Position numbers and translations under genes: made by a program. The notes under the pieces were generated by a model that had not been told where the DNA came from, ran no database searches, and saw only the letters and a program-made list of their open reading frames with translations. Below are positions 34,839 through 43,306 of a stretch of 64,000 nucleotides of DNA, piece after piece. Each line of letters starts with the position of its first letter. Position 1 is the first letter of the stretch. The stretch spans positions 37,427-101,426 of the forward strand of contig DASYKY010000119.1 of assembly GCA_035995025.1 (NCBI GenBank), written 5' to 3'. The DNA comes from Actinophytocola sp035995025. GTDB lineage: Bacteria; Actinomycetota; Actinomycetes; Mycobacteriales; Pseudonocardiaceae.

Positions 34839-36380
34839 TCACGCCGTGACCTCGACGGCCGTGTCCTGCAGCTCCAGCACGCCCCTGGTCGTGCGGATGG
34901 TCTGCGTGCGGCCCTCGTCGGGGCGCAGCCGCAGCGTCAGCCCGCCCACCGGGTCGCCGGACTCGCCCGGGTCGGTCGCGCGCTCGCGCTGCGCCATCGC
35001 GTCGGTGAGCAGGCCGCACAGCGTGCCCAGCGCGCCGGGGGAGAGGGTGACCCGGTCGAGCCTGCCGTGTGCGGCGGCCAGCTCGGCGAGGGTGTCGGCG
35101 TGCCGCGCGTCGGCGTCGCGGGCCTCGGCGAGCAGCTGCTCGCGGCCGAGCGGGTCGTCGACGATCCGGGACGTGCGGCCGCGCGCGCCGCGGTCGCCCC
35201 GGCCGCGGACGCTGACCGTGACGTCGAGGACCGGCCCGTCGGCCCACGGGGTGCGCTCGTCGTCGCCGTCGTGCTCGGGGGCGGGCAGCAGGTTGCGTGC
35301 CGAGTACAGCCCGAACGCGGCGGCCGCCAGGGCGTGCGCCTGGTCGGGGGTGGCCTCGTCGAACCACTTCGCGAGCCGCAGCAGCTCCGCGCGCCGGCCC
35401 GGCTCGGGCCCGCCGCCGGACGTGGCGCGCTTGACGGTGGCGAGCAGCGTGCCGATCGCGCGGGCGGTGGCCTCGCGCAGCGCGGTGACCTGGCTGGGCC
35501 TGCCCGGCCGGTCGACGAACCAGTCGGTCAGGTCCGTCCAGTCCTCCGGCCGCCGCCCGCGGGAGCGCTCGATGTCGACGCCGAGCGTTCCGGCCGGGGC
35601 GAGCAGTTCGAGCAGCCTGCGGACCGCGCCACGGAACTCCGGGCGGGTCAGTACCTCGGCGATCGCGGGGGTGTAGCGCAGGACGTCCTCGACGACCATC
35701 TGGATGTACTCGACGAGCAGGTTGCGGAAGCCGGAGATCTCGTCGGCCATCAGGTGGTAGCGGGTGACGACCTGGCCGAGGTAGGCGTAGAAGTCGCGGA
35801 CCGTGGCGGCGAGCTCGCCGTGCTGCAGGAACAGCGTGGTGACCTGCTCGGCGAGCCGCTCGGTGGCCTTCTGGCTGGCCTTCGCGGTCGCGTCGCGCTC
35901 GTGTTCGAGGCTGGCCTTGGCGAGGCGGTCGAGCAGCTCGTCCAGCCCGGTGGCGATGGCGGGCAGCAGCTCCCGGGAGACCTCGCGGGCGCCCTCGGTG
36001 GTGCGCAGCAGCTCGTCGACGGCGCGCTGGACGCGCACGCCGAGCTTGCTGACCTGGTAGCGGACGCTGCCATGCTGGAACTCCGCGATGCTCGCGGCGA
36101 CGACCTCCCGCCGCCCGGGGACGAGGTTGCCCCACTCCACGAGCTGCTTGAGCCGCGCGATCACCGTCTCGACGCGCGACTCGCCCCCGGCCACCTCGCC
36201 GCGGCGCTCCGCCCGCGCGACGGCCGCCGCGACCTCGCCCGCGGAGAGGTCCGCGAGCAGCGTCGACGCGAACAGCCGCATGATCGCCAGGTAGGTCCGC
36301 CGGTGCTCCCGGGCGTCGAGGTAGGCGTACAGCTTGAGCCGACGCGCCTCGTCCACGACGTCGGGCGCCTCAGATGACAT
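34839..36380 (-). CDS. jetA: Wadjet type II JetA (TIGR02677)
   Basis: A 513-residue TIGR02677-type, MukF/kleisin-like subunit. It begins LKLYAYLDAREHRRTYLAIMRLF and continues with RVETVIARLKQLVEWGNLVP and YHLMADEISGFRNLLVEYIQMVVEDVL. It closes the JetC ring. The frame extends upstream, but the ATG at 36380 fits the family start. First gene of the jetABC operon; two DnaA-box-like sequences lie 63-90 bp upstream. Confidence 0.85.
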   Translation of the reverse strand: MSSEAPDVVDEARRLKLYAYLDAREHRRTYLAIMRLFASTLLADLSAGEVAAAVARAERRGEVAGGESRVETVIARLKQLVEWGNLVPGRREVVAASIAEFQHGSVRYQVSKLGVRVQRAVDELLRTTEGAREVSRELLPAIATGLDELLDRLAKASLEHERDATAKASQKATERLAEQVTTLFLQHGELAATVRDFYAYLGQVVTRYHLMADEISGFRNLLVEYIQMVVEDVLRYTPAIAEVLTRPEFRGAVRRLLELLAPAGTLGVDIERSRGRRPEDWTDLTDWFVDRPGRPSQVTALREATARAIGTLLATVKRATSGGGPEPGRRAELLRLAKWFDEATPDQAHALAAAAFGLYSARNLLPAPEHDGDDERTPWADGPVLDVTVSVRGRGDRGARGRTSRIVDDPLGREQLLAEARDADARHADTLAELAAAHGRLDRVTLSPGALGTLCGLLTDAMAQRERATDPGESGDPVGGLTLRLRPDEGRTQTIRTTRGVLELQDTAVEVTA

Positions 36381-36442
36381 GAGCCAGGACCCTACCGCCG
36401 CCCGCCGACAGCGGCCTTCGGTGCGGGTTTCCCCGGAGGCGG

Positions 36443-36470
36443 TTGTCCACAGGCAGCGGAGTTGTCCACA
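36443..36470. promoter_or_regulatory. Two DnaA-box-like TTGTCCACA sites
   Basis: TTGTCCACA occurs at 36443-36451 and again at 36462-36470, same orientation, 19 bp apart. It equals the actinomycete DnaA-box consensus. The 36381-36672 gap holds nothing else I can support. Position upstream of jetA suggests promoter control or a DnaA titration site. Confidence 0.45.
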
Positions 36471-36672
36471 GCCGGCCAAGATCGCGGCCCGCTCCCGGCG
36501 ATCTTCGTTAGGCTTGGCGATATCGGGGTGCCCCCGGAGAGGGTGGGGGCTGCGGATCACGGTGTGCGCGGGCGTGTGTGCGCGGGCGTGTGGGCCGGCT
36601 GGGCAGGTGCCCGGGAGACAAGGCGGCGCTCGCGTGCGGGCTGGCGCACGCGAGCGGTCCCGGGGAGCGCGG

Positions 36673-37452
36673 TCAGCGGTCCGTGGGGATGGCGATCTCG
36701 CCGTCCTCCTCGATCAGGCGGTCCAGTACGTCGTCCGGGAGCCACACGCGGTGCGGGAAGTCCTCGCCCCACGAGTTGAGCAGCGGGACCGCGCCCAGCT
36801 CGTCCGCGCGCGGGTTGGCCAGTGCCTCGTGCACCTGCGCGACCGACGTCGCCCAGCGGAACACCTTCAGGCCGTCCGCCACGTCCGGCTGGTAGCGCGA
36901 CCGCTCCGTGACGTCGTCGTCCGCGTACCCGTCCTGCCAGTCGACGTGGCCCTTCGCCACGAGGGTCTCCGCGGCCGCGCGCACGGACGTGCCCTGGTTG
37001 TCACCCGGCTTGGTCTCCGGCCACTCGTCGGTCTCCTTCGCGCGGTCCCACAGCCACCGCGCCGCGTACCGCTGGCCGCCGTTGAGGATCGTCATGCAGC
37101 GGGACCACCCGAACCCCACGCACGCGCCTTCCTTGCCCTGGTCGTAGAACAGCTGCCACGCCACCTGGTCCGGCTCCCCGCCGGGCTCCAGACACACGCA
37201 GTGCCCGCCCCGCACCGCCGTCAACGACGAAGCTCCGCCGCGCACGATGAAGTACTCGCCGCTGCGCTCGTCCTTCTCCGGGTCGTCCATCTCGCGGTAC
37301 CAGTTCACGCCGATCACCACGGGCGTGCGGGTCGGTCGCCGCGACTGCGCCAGCGCGGTGATCGGGAACCGCTCCACGTGCCGCCAGTCGTCCGGGACGA
37401 AGCGGCCGAGCCGCGGGTCCTCGGGCTCGCCGTTGATGGGCCGGTAGCGCAT
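36673..37452 (-). CDS. Papain-like (C1A) cysteine peptidase family protein
   Basis: 259 residues. EGACVGFGWSRCMTILNG looks like the catalytic-cysteine helix of C1A peptidases, and VPLLNSWGEDFPHRVWLP like the asparagine region. The usual catalytic histidine loop before NSWG is not obvious. Such proteins occur in actinobacteria and phages. No signal peptide is visible. GAGGAGG precedes the ATG at 37452. Its role next to the Wadjet operon is unknown. Confidence 0.6.
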   Translation of the reverse strand: MRYRPINGEPEDPRLGRFVPDDWRHVERFPITALAQSRRPTRTPVVIGVNWYREMDDPEKDERSGEYFIVRGGASSLTAVRGGHCVCLEPGGEPDQVAWQLFYDQGKEGACVGFGWSRCMTILNGGQRYAARWLWDRAKETDEWPETKPGDNQGTSVRAAAETLVAKGHVDWQDGYADDDVTERSRYQPDVADGLKVFRWATSVAQVHEALANPRADELGAVPLLNSWGEDFPHRVWLPDDVLDRLIEEDGEIAIPTDR

Positions 37453-37525
37453 CGTCAGCCTCCTCTGCTCGCGGGCGCCCCTGCGCGCCCACTTGACAGT
37501 TCGGGCGGACGGCCCGCGGAGTTAG

Positions 37526-38470
37526 GGGCGCAGCGAGGCCAACATGTCGGTGAGCGCGGCGAGCGCGGGGTGAACGCGTTGCGCGCGGCCGCGATGCCGC
37601 CCGGCTCCGCAGGCGGCCGCAGCCACCGCGGGCTCAGCCGCTCCACGCCCACCGAGAACCGCCGGGTCGCGGCCGGCAGCGGCACCCGCAGCACGAGGTG
37701 CGGCCCGGCCGGGATCCCCTCCGGCGTCAGGTGCGGCGGCAGCGCGGCCACCAGCCGGTCCCGCCGCACGTGCCGGTCGTGCGCGCCCGAGCTGATCAGG
37801 TCGGCCAGCACGAGCTGCGGCAGCACCGGCACCTGCACGCCGAGGTCGTGCTGCGCGGCGAGGACCGGGTCCACCAGGAACCGCGGCAGCACCAGCCACG
37901 CCAGCCGCAACGACGGCGCCAGGCTCTTGCTGGCCGTGCCCGCGTAGACCACCCGCTCGGGCGCCAGGGCCAGCGGACCTCGCCGTCGTAGTCGTCCTCG
38001 ATGATCACCGCACCGGTGCCGGTCAGCGCGGTGCGCCGGGCGGGCGCCACGGTCACGCCGAGCGGGAACTGGTGCGCCCGGCGTCACCACCACCGCCGGA
38101 CTGTCCAGTTCGGACACCACGAGCCCGGCGCCGTCGACCGGCACCCCGGCGACTCGCTGCACGGCGGCCACGGCGACCTCCCGGAACCGGTCCAGCGACC
38201 GGCCGATGTAGGCCGACAGCGTCGCGCGCAGCACGCTCGACCGGCGCGACTCCCCGTAGTCGAAGACCTGGTTGGGCGCGTGGGACAGCACCCGCCGGGT
38301 GGCCGCGAGCCACTGGTCGCGCGGGAACAGCGACGGGTCGGGCCTGCCCGGCTGGAACGACCACCGCCGGCCGGACTCGGTGGCCGGACCGGGCGGCGCG
38401 GCCTGCGGCGACGCACCCGCGGTCGCGACGCGGGTCGGCGTGCCATGGCTCGTGGGCAGGTACCCCGTGG
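37526..38470 (-). pseudogene. Broken MocR-type (GntR/aminotransferase) regulator
   Basis: Fragments of a PLP-dependent aminotransferase-like MocR regulator in several frames. One frame holds RWSFQPGRPDPSLFPRDQW and AYIGRSLDRFR. Another frame, near 37980, holds VIIEDDYDGEVRWP. A third holds ERVVYAGTASKSLAPSLRLAW with the PLP lysine. The N-terminal winged helix is missing, leaving only YLPTSHGTPTRVA. At least three frame changes and the truncation make a functional protein unlikely. MocR regulators usually control a divergent neighbour, here the AhpD-like gene. Confidence 0.75.
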
Positions 38471-38495
38471 ACTGGTCGGAGCTAACGTCGATGAC

Positions 38496-38531
38496 ATGAG
38501 GGAAGACATGAGGGAAGACATGAGGGAAGAA
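38496..38531 (+). repeat. Triplicated 12-nt start-codon repeat
   Basis: ATGAGGGAAGAC occurs three times in a row (38496, 38508, 38520; last copy ends in A). Each unit contains an in-frame ATG and an AGGGA ribosome-binding sequence for the next ATG, so copies two and three are good starts. Confidence 0.85.
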
Positions 38532-38996
38532 ACGACACAGCGAATCCCGGTGCTCAAGAAGGTCCCCGGCGCGTACGACGCCTACCGCTCCTTCAACGAG
38601 CACATCGAGAAGGCCGCCGCGAACGCGGGCGTCGACGGGCTGCTCGTCGAGCTGGTGAAGTACCGCGCCTCGCAGATCAACGGCTGCGCCTACTGCCTCG
38701 ACATGCACTCCACCGCCGCGCTCAAGCTCGGCGAGGACCCGCGCAGGCTGCTGGTCCTCGACGGCTGGCGCGACGCGGACCTGTTCACCGAGCAGGAGCG
38801 GGCCGCGCTCGAGCTGACCGAGGCGATCACCCGGCTGTCGGAGACCCGCGACGTGCCAGACGACGTCTACGAGCGGGCCACCGCCGTGTTCACCGAGGAC
38901 CAGTACAGCGCGGTCGTGTGGCTGATCCTGGTGATCAACGGCTGGAACCGGCTGACCGTGCCCAGCCACACACCCCTGCCGCGGCGCGCGCGATGA
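38520..38996 (+). CDS. Carboxymuconolactone decarboxylase / AhpD-like protein
   Basis: 158 residues from the third repeated ATG, or 162-166 from the earlier ones. The AhpD-type active site is NGCAYCLDMHSTAAL (CxxC plus His at about residues 50-60). The family includes alkylhydroperoxidase-like disulfide reductases and gamma-carboxymuconolactone decarboxylases; the CxxC favours a peroxidase-like role. It is coupled to the next gene by ATGA and divergent from a decayed MocR regulator that may once have controlled it. Confidence 0.85.
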   Translation: MREETTQRIPVLKKVPGAYDAYRSFNEHIEKAAANAGVDGLLVELVKYRASQINGCAYCLDMHSTAALKLGEDPRRLLVLDGWRDADLFTEQERAALELTEAITRLSETRDVPDDVYERATAVFTEDQYSAVVWLILVINGWNRLTVPSHTPLPRRAR

Positions 38997-39733
38997 CCGC
39001 CGCCCGGTTGCGCGCCCTGCACGTCCCCGGCACGCCGCTGCTGCTGCCCAACGCGTGGGACGCCGCGTCCGCCAAGCTCGTCGAGGCGGCCGGGTTTCCC
39101 GCCGTGGCAACGAGTTCCGGCGCGGTGGCCGAGTCCCTCGGCTACCCCGACCACGAGGGCGCGCCGGTGGCGGAGATGTTCGCCGCGGCGGCCCGCATCG
39201 CGCGGGCGGTCGGCGTGCCGGTGACCGTGGACGCCGAGGCCGGCTACGGGCTGGCCCCTGCCGAGCTGGCCGGCCGGCTGCGCGACGCGGGCGTGGTCGG
39301 CTGCAACATCGAGGACACCGACCACGCCACGGGCGGGCTGACCGACGCCGCGCGGCAGGCGGAGCGGATCGCCGCGCTGCGGGCCGCCGACCCGGACCTG
39401 GTGATCAACGCGCGGGTCGACGTGTTCCTCCGCGCGGCCGACCAGCACGCGGTGCTCGAGGAGGGGATCCGCCGCGCCGCGGCGTACCTGGCGGCGGGCG
39501 CGGACTGCGTGTACCCGATCCTGATCCGGGAGGCCGACGTTCTCGCCGGGTTAGTGGCCGCGGTCCGCCCGGCTGCGGTCAACACCAACTACCTGCCGGC
39601 CGGCCCCGACCTGGCGTCGCTGGCCGCGTCCGGCGTCGCCCGCGTCTCGTTCGGCACCGGCCTCTGGCGGGTCACCCAGTCGTTCCTGGAGAAGTCGCTT
39701 CGCCGACTCGCCGCAGGCGTGGCACCGTACTGA
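38993..39733 (+). CDS. Isocitrate lyase / PEP mutase family protein
   Basis: A 246-residue TIM-barrel protein. LLLPNAWDAASAKLVEAAGFPAVATSS, VTVDAEAGYG, GCNIEDTDH and INARVDVFLR follow the PEP mutase/oxaloacetate-type pattern with metal-binding acidic residues. The diagnostic Cys loop of isocitrate lyase is lacking, so it may be a small C-C lyase or an oxaloacetate/methylisocitrate-like enzyme. ATG at 38993 overlaps the AhpD-like stop. Confidence 0.8.
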   Translation: MTAARLRALHVPGTPLLLPNAWDAASAKLVEAAGFPAVATSSGAVAESLGYPDHEGAPVAEMFAAAARIARAVGVPVTVDAEAGYGLAPAELAGRLRDAGVVGCNIEDTDHATGGLTDAARQAERIAALRAADPDLVINARVDVFLRAADQHAVLEEGIRRAAAYLAAGADCVYPILIREADVLAGLVAAVRPAAVNTNYLPAGPDLASLAASGVARVSFGTGLWRVTQSFLEKSLRRLAAGVAPY

Positions 39734-39734
39734 C

Positions 39735-41036
39735 ATGCCCGTGACCAGGATCGTCGTGGTGGGCGGCGGTTTCGCCGGTTTCCACGCCGCGAAGACACTG
39801 CGCAAGACCCTGCACAAGGCGCTGCCGCCGGACACCGACGCCGAGATCGTGCTCGTGAACCGGACCGACTACTTCCTCTACCTGCCGCTGCTGCCGGAGG
39901 TGGCGGCCGCGGTGATCGACCCGCGCCGCGTGACGGTGTCGCTGGCCGCGGCGCTGCCGGGCGTGCGCCTCACGCAGGGCGACGTCACCGCCGTGTCGCT
40001 CGCGGAGCGCACGGTCGCCTACACCGATCCCGAGGGGGCGACCCACGAGCTCGGCTACGACCGGCTGATCCTCGCGGCGGGCAGCGTCAACAAGCTGCTG
40101 CCGATCCCAGGCGTGGCCGAGCACGCGCACGGCTTCCGCGGCGTCGCGGAGGCGCTGTACCTGCGCGACCACGTGATCCGCCAGATCGAGCTGGCCGCGG
40201 CCACCGACGACCCGGCGGAGCGGGACGCGCGCTGCACGTTCGTCGTGGTCGGCGCCGGCTACACGGGCACCGAGGTCGCCGCGCAGGGCCCGCTGCTCAC
40301 CGACGCGCTGGTGCGGCGCCACCACGTGCTGCACGGGCAACAAGTGCGCTGGCTGCTGCTGGACACCGCGCCGCGCGTGCTGCCGGAGCTGGACCAGCGG
40401 CTGTCGCGGGCGGCGGACCGGGTGCTGCGCCGCCGCGCCGTCGAGGTGCTGACCGGGACGTCCGTGCGCGAGGCCACGCACAAGGGCGTCGCGCTGACCG
40501 ACGGCACGTTCGTGGCGTCCCGCACGCTGGCGTGGTGCGTCGGCGTGCGGCCGGACCCGCTGGTGTCGGCGACCGGACTGGAGACCCGGAAGGGCAGGCT
40601 GGTCGTCGAGCCGACCCTGGTGGTGCCCGGTTACCCGGACGTGTTCGCGTGCGGCGACGCGGCCGCGGTCCCGGATCTCACCCGCGGCGGCGAGCCGACC
40701 GCGATGACCGCGCAGCACGCGCAGCGCCAGGGCGTCCTCGCCGGCCGGAACGTGGCGGCCTCGCTCAGCGGCGGGAAACTGCGCCGGTACAAGCACCACG
40801 ACCTGGGCTTCGTCGTCGACCTCGGCGGCACGCAGGCGGCGGCGAACCCGCTGCGGGTGCCGCTGTCGGGCATCGTCGCGAAGGCCGTGACGCGCGCGTA
40901 CCACCTGCTCGCGATGCCGGGCAACCGCCTGCGCACCGCGGTGGACTGGACGCTGGACGCGGTGCTGCCGCGCCAGTCCGTCCAGTTGGGACTCGTGCGC
41001 TCGGCGGCCGTTCCACTGGAGACGAAGGACGTCTGA
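39735..41036 (+). CDS. Type II NADH dehydrogenase-like FAD oxidoreductase
   Basis: 433 residues with two Rossmann folds: IVVVGGGFAGFHAAK at the start for FAD and FVVVGAGYTGTEVA near 170 for NAD(P)H. A further FAD motif is DVFACGDAAAV. The second-half AMTAQHAQRQG and the basic amphipathic C-terminus (RAYHLLAMPGNRLRTAVDW) are typical of NDH-2 enzymes that feed electrons to quinones at the membrane. Starts one base after the preceding stop. Confidence 0.85.
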   Translation: MPVTRIVVVGGGFAGFHAAKTLRKTLHKALPPDTDAEIVLVNRTDYFLYLPLLPEVAAAVIDPRRVTVSLAAALPGVRLTQGDVTAVSLAERTVAYTDPEGATHELGYDRLILAAGSVNKLLPIPGVAEHAHGFRGVAEALYLRDHVIRQIELAAATDDPAERDARCTFVVVGAGYTGTEVAAQGPLLTDALVRRHHVLHGQQVRWLLLDTAPRVLPELDQRLSRAADRVLRRRAVEVLTGTSVREATHKGVALTDGTFVASRTLAWCVGVRPDPLVSATGLETRKGRLVVEPTLVVPGYPDVFACGDAAAVPDLTRGGEPTAMTAQHAQRQGVLAGRNVAASLSGGKLRRYKHHDLGFVVDLGGTQAAANPLRVPLSGIVAKAVTRAYHLLAMPGNRLRTAVDWTLDAVLPRQSVQLGLVRSAAVPLETKDV

Positions 41037-41053
41037 GATTTCGCTCAGTCGTC
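41028..41053 (+). terminator. Hairpin over the NDH-2 stop codon
   Basis: GACGTCTGAG (41028-41037) pairs with CTCAGTCGTC (41044-41053), one mismatch, 6-nt loop ATTTCG. No T-tract. Weak terminator or mRNA 3' end candidate. Confidence 0.4.
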
Positions 41054-41110
41054 ACAAGGCGCTCACTGACTGCACACCGTCCGTGCGCCCTGGTCGCGGA
41101 TAGTGCATCC

Positions 41111-41881
41111 GTGCTCGTAGACGTGGCGCGGGTGGGCGGTTCGGTCCAGGCGGTCGCGATACTCGGCGACTCGATCGGGGTGGGAATCGGCGATCCCGTA
41201 CAGGATGGCGGGTGGCGGGGCTTCGCGCCGCTGCTCGCGGAGGCGCTCGGCGCGGGGCTCACCAACCTCGCCGTCAGCGGCTCTCGCGTCGGCGGCGTGC
41301 GTGAACTGCAACTGCCACAGGCATTACAGGCGCGGCCGGACGTCGCCGTCGTGCTCGCCGGCATGAACGACACGATGCGCTCCGACTTCGACCCGGACAA
41401 GCTGCTGGCCGACCTCGACCAGGTGGTCTCCGCGCTGCGGGAGGCAGGCGCCATCGTCATCACCGTGCGATATCACGAGCACCACCGGGTCTTCCCGCTG
41501 CCGGCGTTCCTGCGCCGGGCGCTCGGCGCACGCATCGCCGCGCTGAACGCGGTGCTCGACGCGGTCGCCACGCGGCACGCGATAGCCGTGGTCGACCTCG
41601 GACAGCTGCCGGAGATCTACTCGCCCGCGGCGTGGGCGATCGACCGGCTGCACCCGTCGGAGCTGGGCCACCGCATGCTGGCGCGGGCGATCGCGCTTCG
41701 GCTCGCGGAGGCGGGCACCGTCGTGCCGGGCGAGGTGTCGCTGGACTGCGCGGGCGGTCGTGCGGCGAGCCGGGCGGCGCACTGGGCGTGGCTGGTGTTC
41801 AAGGGCGTGCCGTGGCTGTGCCGCCGCGGCCGCGACCTGGTGCCGTACGCGCTGACCGCGCTAGTTCGCGGCGTTCGCTGA
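41111..41881 (+). CDS. SGNH/GDSL hydrolase
   Basis: About 256 residues. Block I is VAILGDSIGVG with the catalytic serine, block II VSGSRVGG, block III VVLAGMNDTM and block V IDRLHPSELGH with the Asp/His pair. Several GTG starts are possible (41111, 41123, 41132); none has a clear ribosome-binding site. It is an esterase or lipase-like enzyme, with no signal peptide at this start. The last 21 bp overlap the convergent glycosyltransferase gene; such pairs recur in actinobacteria and may act together on lipids or glycolipids (inference). Confidence 0.8.
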   Translation: MLVDVARVGGSVQAVAILGDSIGVGIGDPVQDGGWRGFAPLLAEALGAGLTNLAVSGSRVGGVRELQLPQALQARPDVAVVLAGMNDTMRSDFDPDKLLADLDQVVSALREAGAIVITVRYHEHHRVFPLPAFLRRALGARIAALNAVLDAVATRHAIAVVDLGQLPEIYSPAAWAIDRLHPSELGHRMLARAIALRLAEAGTVVPGEVSLDCAGGRAASRAAHWAWLVFKGVPWLCRRGRDLVPYALTALVRGVR

Positions 41882-43006
41882 CCCCGTGGAGGCGGTACCG
41901 GCCGACGACGCGTGCAGGTCCAGCATCGCGGCGATCGTGGCCGACCACGGGAACTGCTCGGCCCGCTGCCGCGCCGCCGCGCGCCGCACCGGCGCGGGCC
42001 ACGACAGGATCTCCAGCACCCCGGCCGCCAGCCCCTCCGGCGTCGCCGGCACCGCGACCCCCGCGCCCGGCGCGAGGAGCTCCGGGGCGCCGCCGGTCAC
42101 CGACGTGACCACCGGCGTCCCGCACGCCATCGCCTCCAGGATCGACAGCCCGAACGTCTCCGCCACGCTCGGCGCGAACGCGACGTCCGCCCGGGACAGC
42201 GCCGCCGCGAGCGTGCGGCGGTCGCCGACGTGGCCGTGGAAGCTCACCGGCAGGTCGCGCGCCAGCTTGTACAGCGCCGACAGGGCGGGCCCGTCGCCGT
42301 AGACGTCCAGGCTCGCCGGGCGGTCCAGGTCGGCCAGCACGCGCACCGCGCCGAGCACGGCCGCCGGGTTCTTCTCCGGGGACAGCCGCCCCGCGTACAC
42401 CAGCCGCGCCGGGCCGGGCGACGGTTCGCCCACCGCCGGCCGGAACGTCGCGAGGTCCACGCCGAGCGGCACCCGGCGAAGCGCCACCTCGAGCCCGGCG
42501 AACTCCCGCTCCGCGTACCCGGACGTCACGACCACCGTGTCGAACTTCGTGGCGATGCCCTTGTTCCAGCTCCGCACGGCCGGCGCCAGCACGGCCGAGC
42601 CGCGCTTCCACAGCCGCGGCACCCGCGCGGCGATCCAGCGGTCGAGCCGCTCGTGGGAGAACAGCACGGTGCCGACGCCGTGTGCCCGCGCCCACTCGCC
42701 CGCCGCGAGCAGCGTGGTCTTGTCCGACACCTCGACCGACATCAACGCCGCGCCCACGGCCAGCGCGTCGAGCAGCTTGAGCACCGCCCGGGAGCGCGGC
42801 ATCACCCGGTACCCGCCGCCGACCGGCAACCCCGGCACCGTGATCACCAGCCCGGCGTCGGTGCGCGTGCGGTCCGCGTGCTGGCCGGGCACCACCAGGA
42901 CCCGCTCGTGGCCGAGGGCGGCGTACCCACGCCCCAGCGTGTCGACGACGGTCCGCAACCCGCCGGAGATCGGGCTGTAGAAGTTCGCGAGCTGCACGAT
43001 CCGCAC
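41861..43006 (-). CDS. Family 4 glycosyltransferase
   Basis: A 381-residue GT-B enzyme. It starts VRIVQLANFYSPISGGLRT, has the linker-region LVYAGRLSPEKNP near 210 and the nucleotide-sugar motif FGLSILEAMACGTPVV near 300. It resembles retaining mannosyltransferases such as MgtA/PimB types that glycosylate phosphatidylinositol or other lipids. GTG start at 43006. Terminal alanine/serine tail overlaps the SGNH hydrolase gene. Confidence 0.85.
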   Translation of the reverse strand: MRIVQLANFYSPISGGLRTVVDTLGRGYAALGHERVLVVPGQHADRTRTDAGLVITVPGLPVGGGYRVMPRSRAVLKLLDALAVGAALMSVEVSDKTTLLAAGEWARAHGVGTVLFSHERLDRWIAARVPRLWKRGSAVLAPAVRSWNKGIATKFDTVVVTSGYAEREFAGLEVALRRVPLGVDLATFRPAVGEPSPGPARLVYAGRLSPEKNPAAVLGAVRVLADLDRPASLDVYGDGPALSALYKLARDLPVSFHGHVGDRRTLAAALSRADVAFAPSVAETFGLSILEAMACGTPVVTSVTGGAPELLAPGAGVAVPATPEGLAAGVLEILSWPAPVRRAAARQRAEQFPWSATIAAMLDLHASSAGTASTGSANAAN

Positions 43007-43107
43007 GAGCGATGCTACTCAGCCGAGGCTGAACGGCGAGTGGCCGCGACGTGCCGGTCCGGCGGAACCGTGATGACGAACGCGCAGATCAGAGGCCGGC
43101 CCAGACA

Positions 43108-43306
43108 CTCCGACCTCGCGAGTCCAACGCTCTGGCCTGGCGAGTCCAACGCTCTGGCCTGGCGAGTCCAACGCTCCGGCCTGGCGAGTCCAACGCTCTG
43201 GCCTGGCGAGTCCAACGTTGCGGGCCTGGCGAGTCCAACGCTTCGCGCGCCGACCGGGCGCGTGCCGAGTGTCGGACTCACGTGTGCCGAGCGTTGGACT
43301 CGCGGG
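43108..43306. repeat. 22-nt-period repeat array 2
   Basis: GCGAGTCCAACGC units start at 43118, 43140, 43162, 43184, 43206 and 43229 (22-nt spacing, last 23), separated by a near-constant TCTGGCCTG. Two inverted units follow near 43270 and 43291, the last running into the stop codon of the dehydrogenase at 43307. The remaining 43007-43107 holds nothing recognisable beyond the expected promoter of the glycosyltransferase. Confidence 0.85.

Noticed and set aside
36443..36470. Chromosomal origin
   Set aside because: Only two DnaA boxes are present, and dnaA, dnaN, recF and gyrB are absent.
43108..43306. CRISPR array
   Set aside because: The units repeat every 22 nt with only about 9 nt between 13-nt cores, and those spacers are nearly identical to each other. 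There is no cas gene, and both orientations occur.
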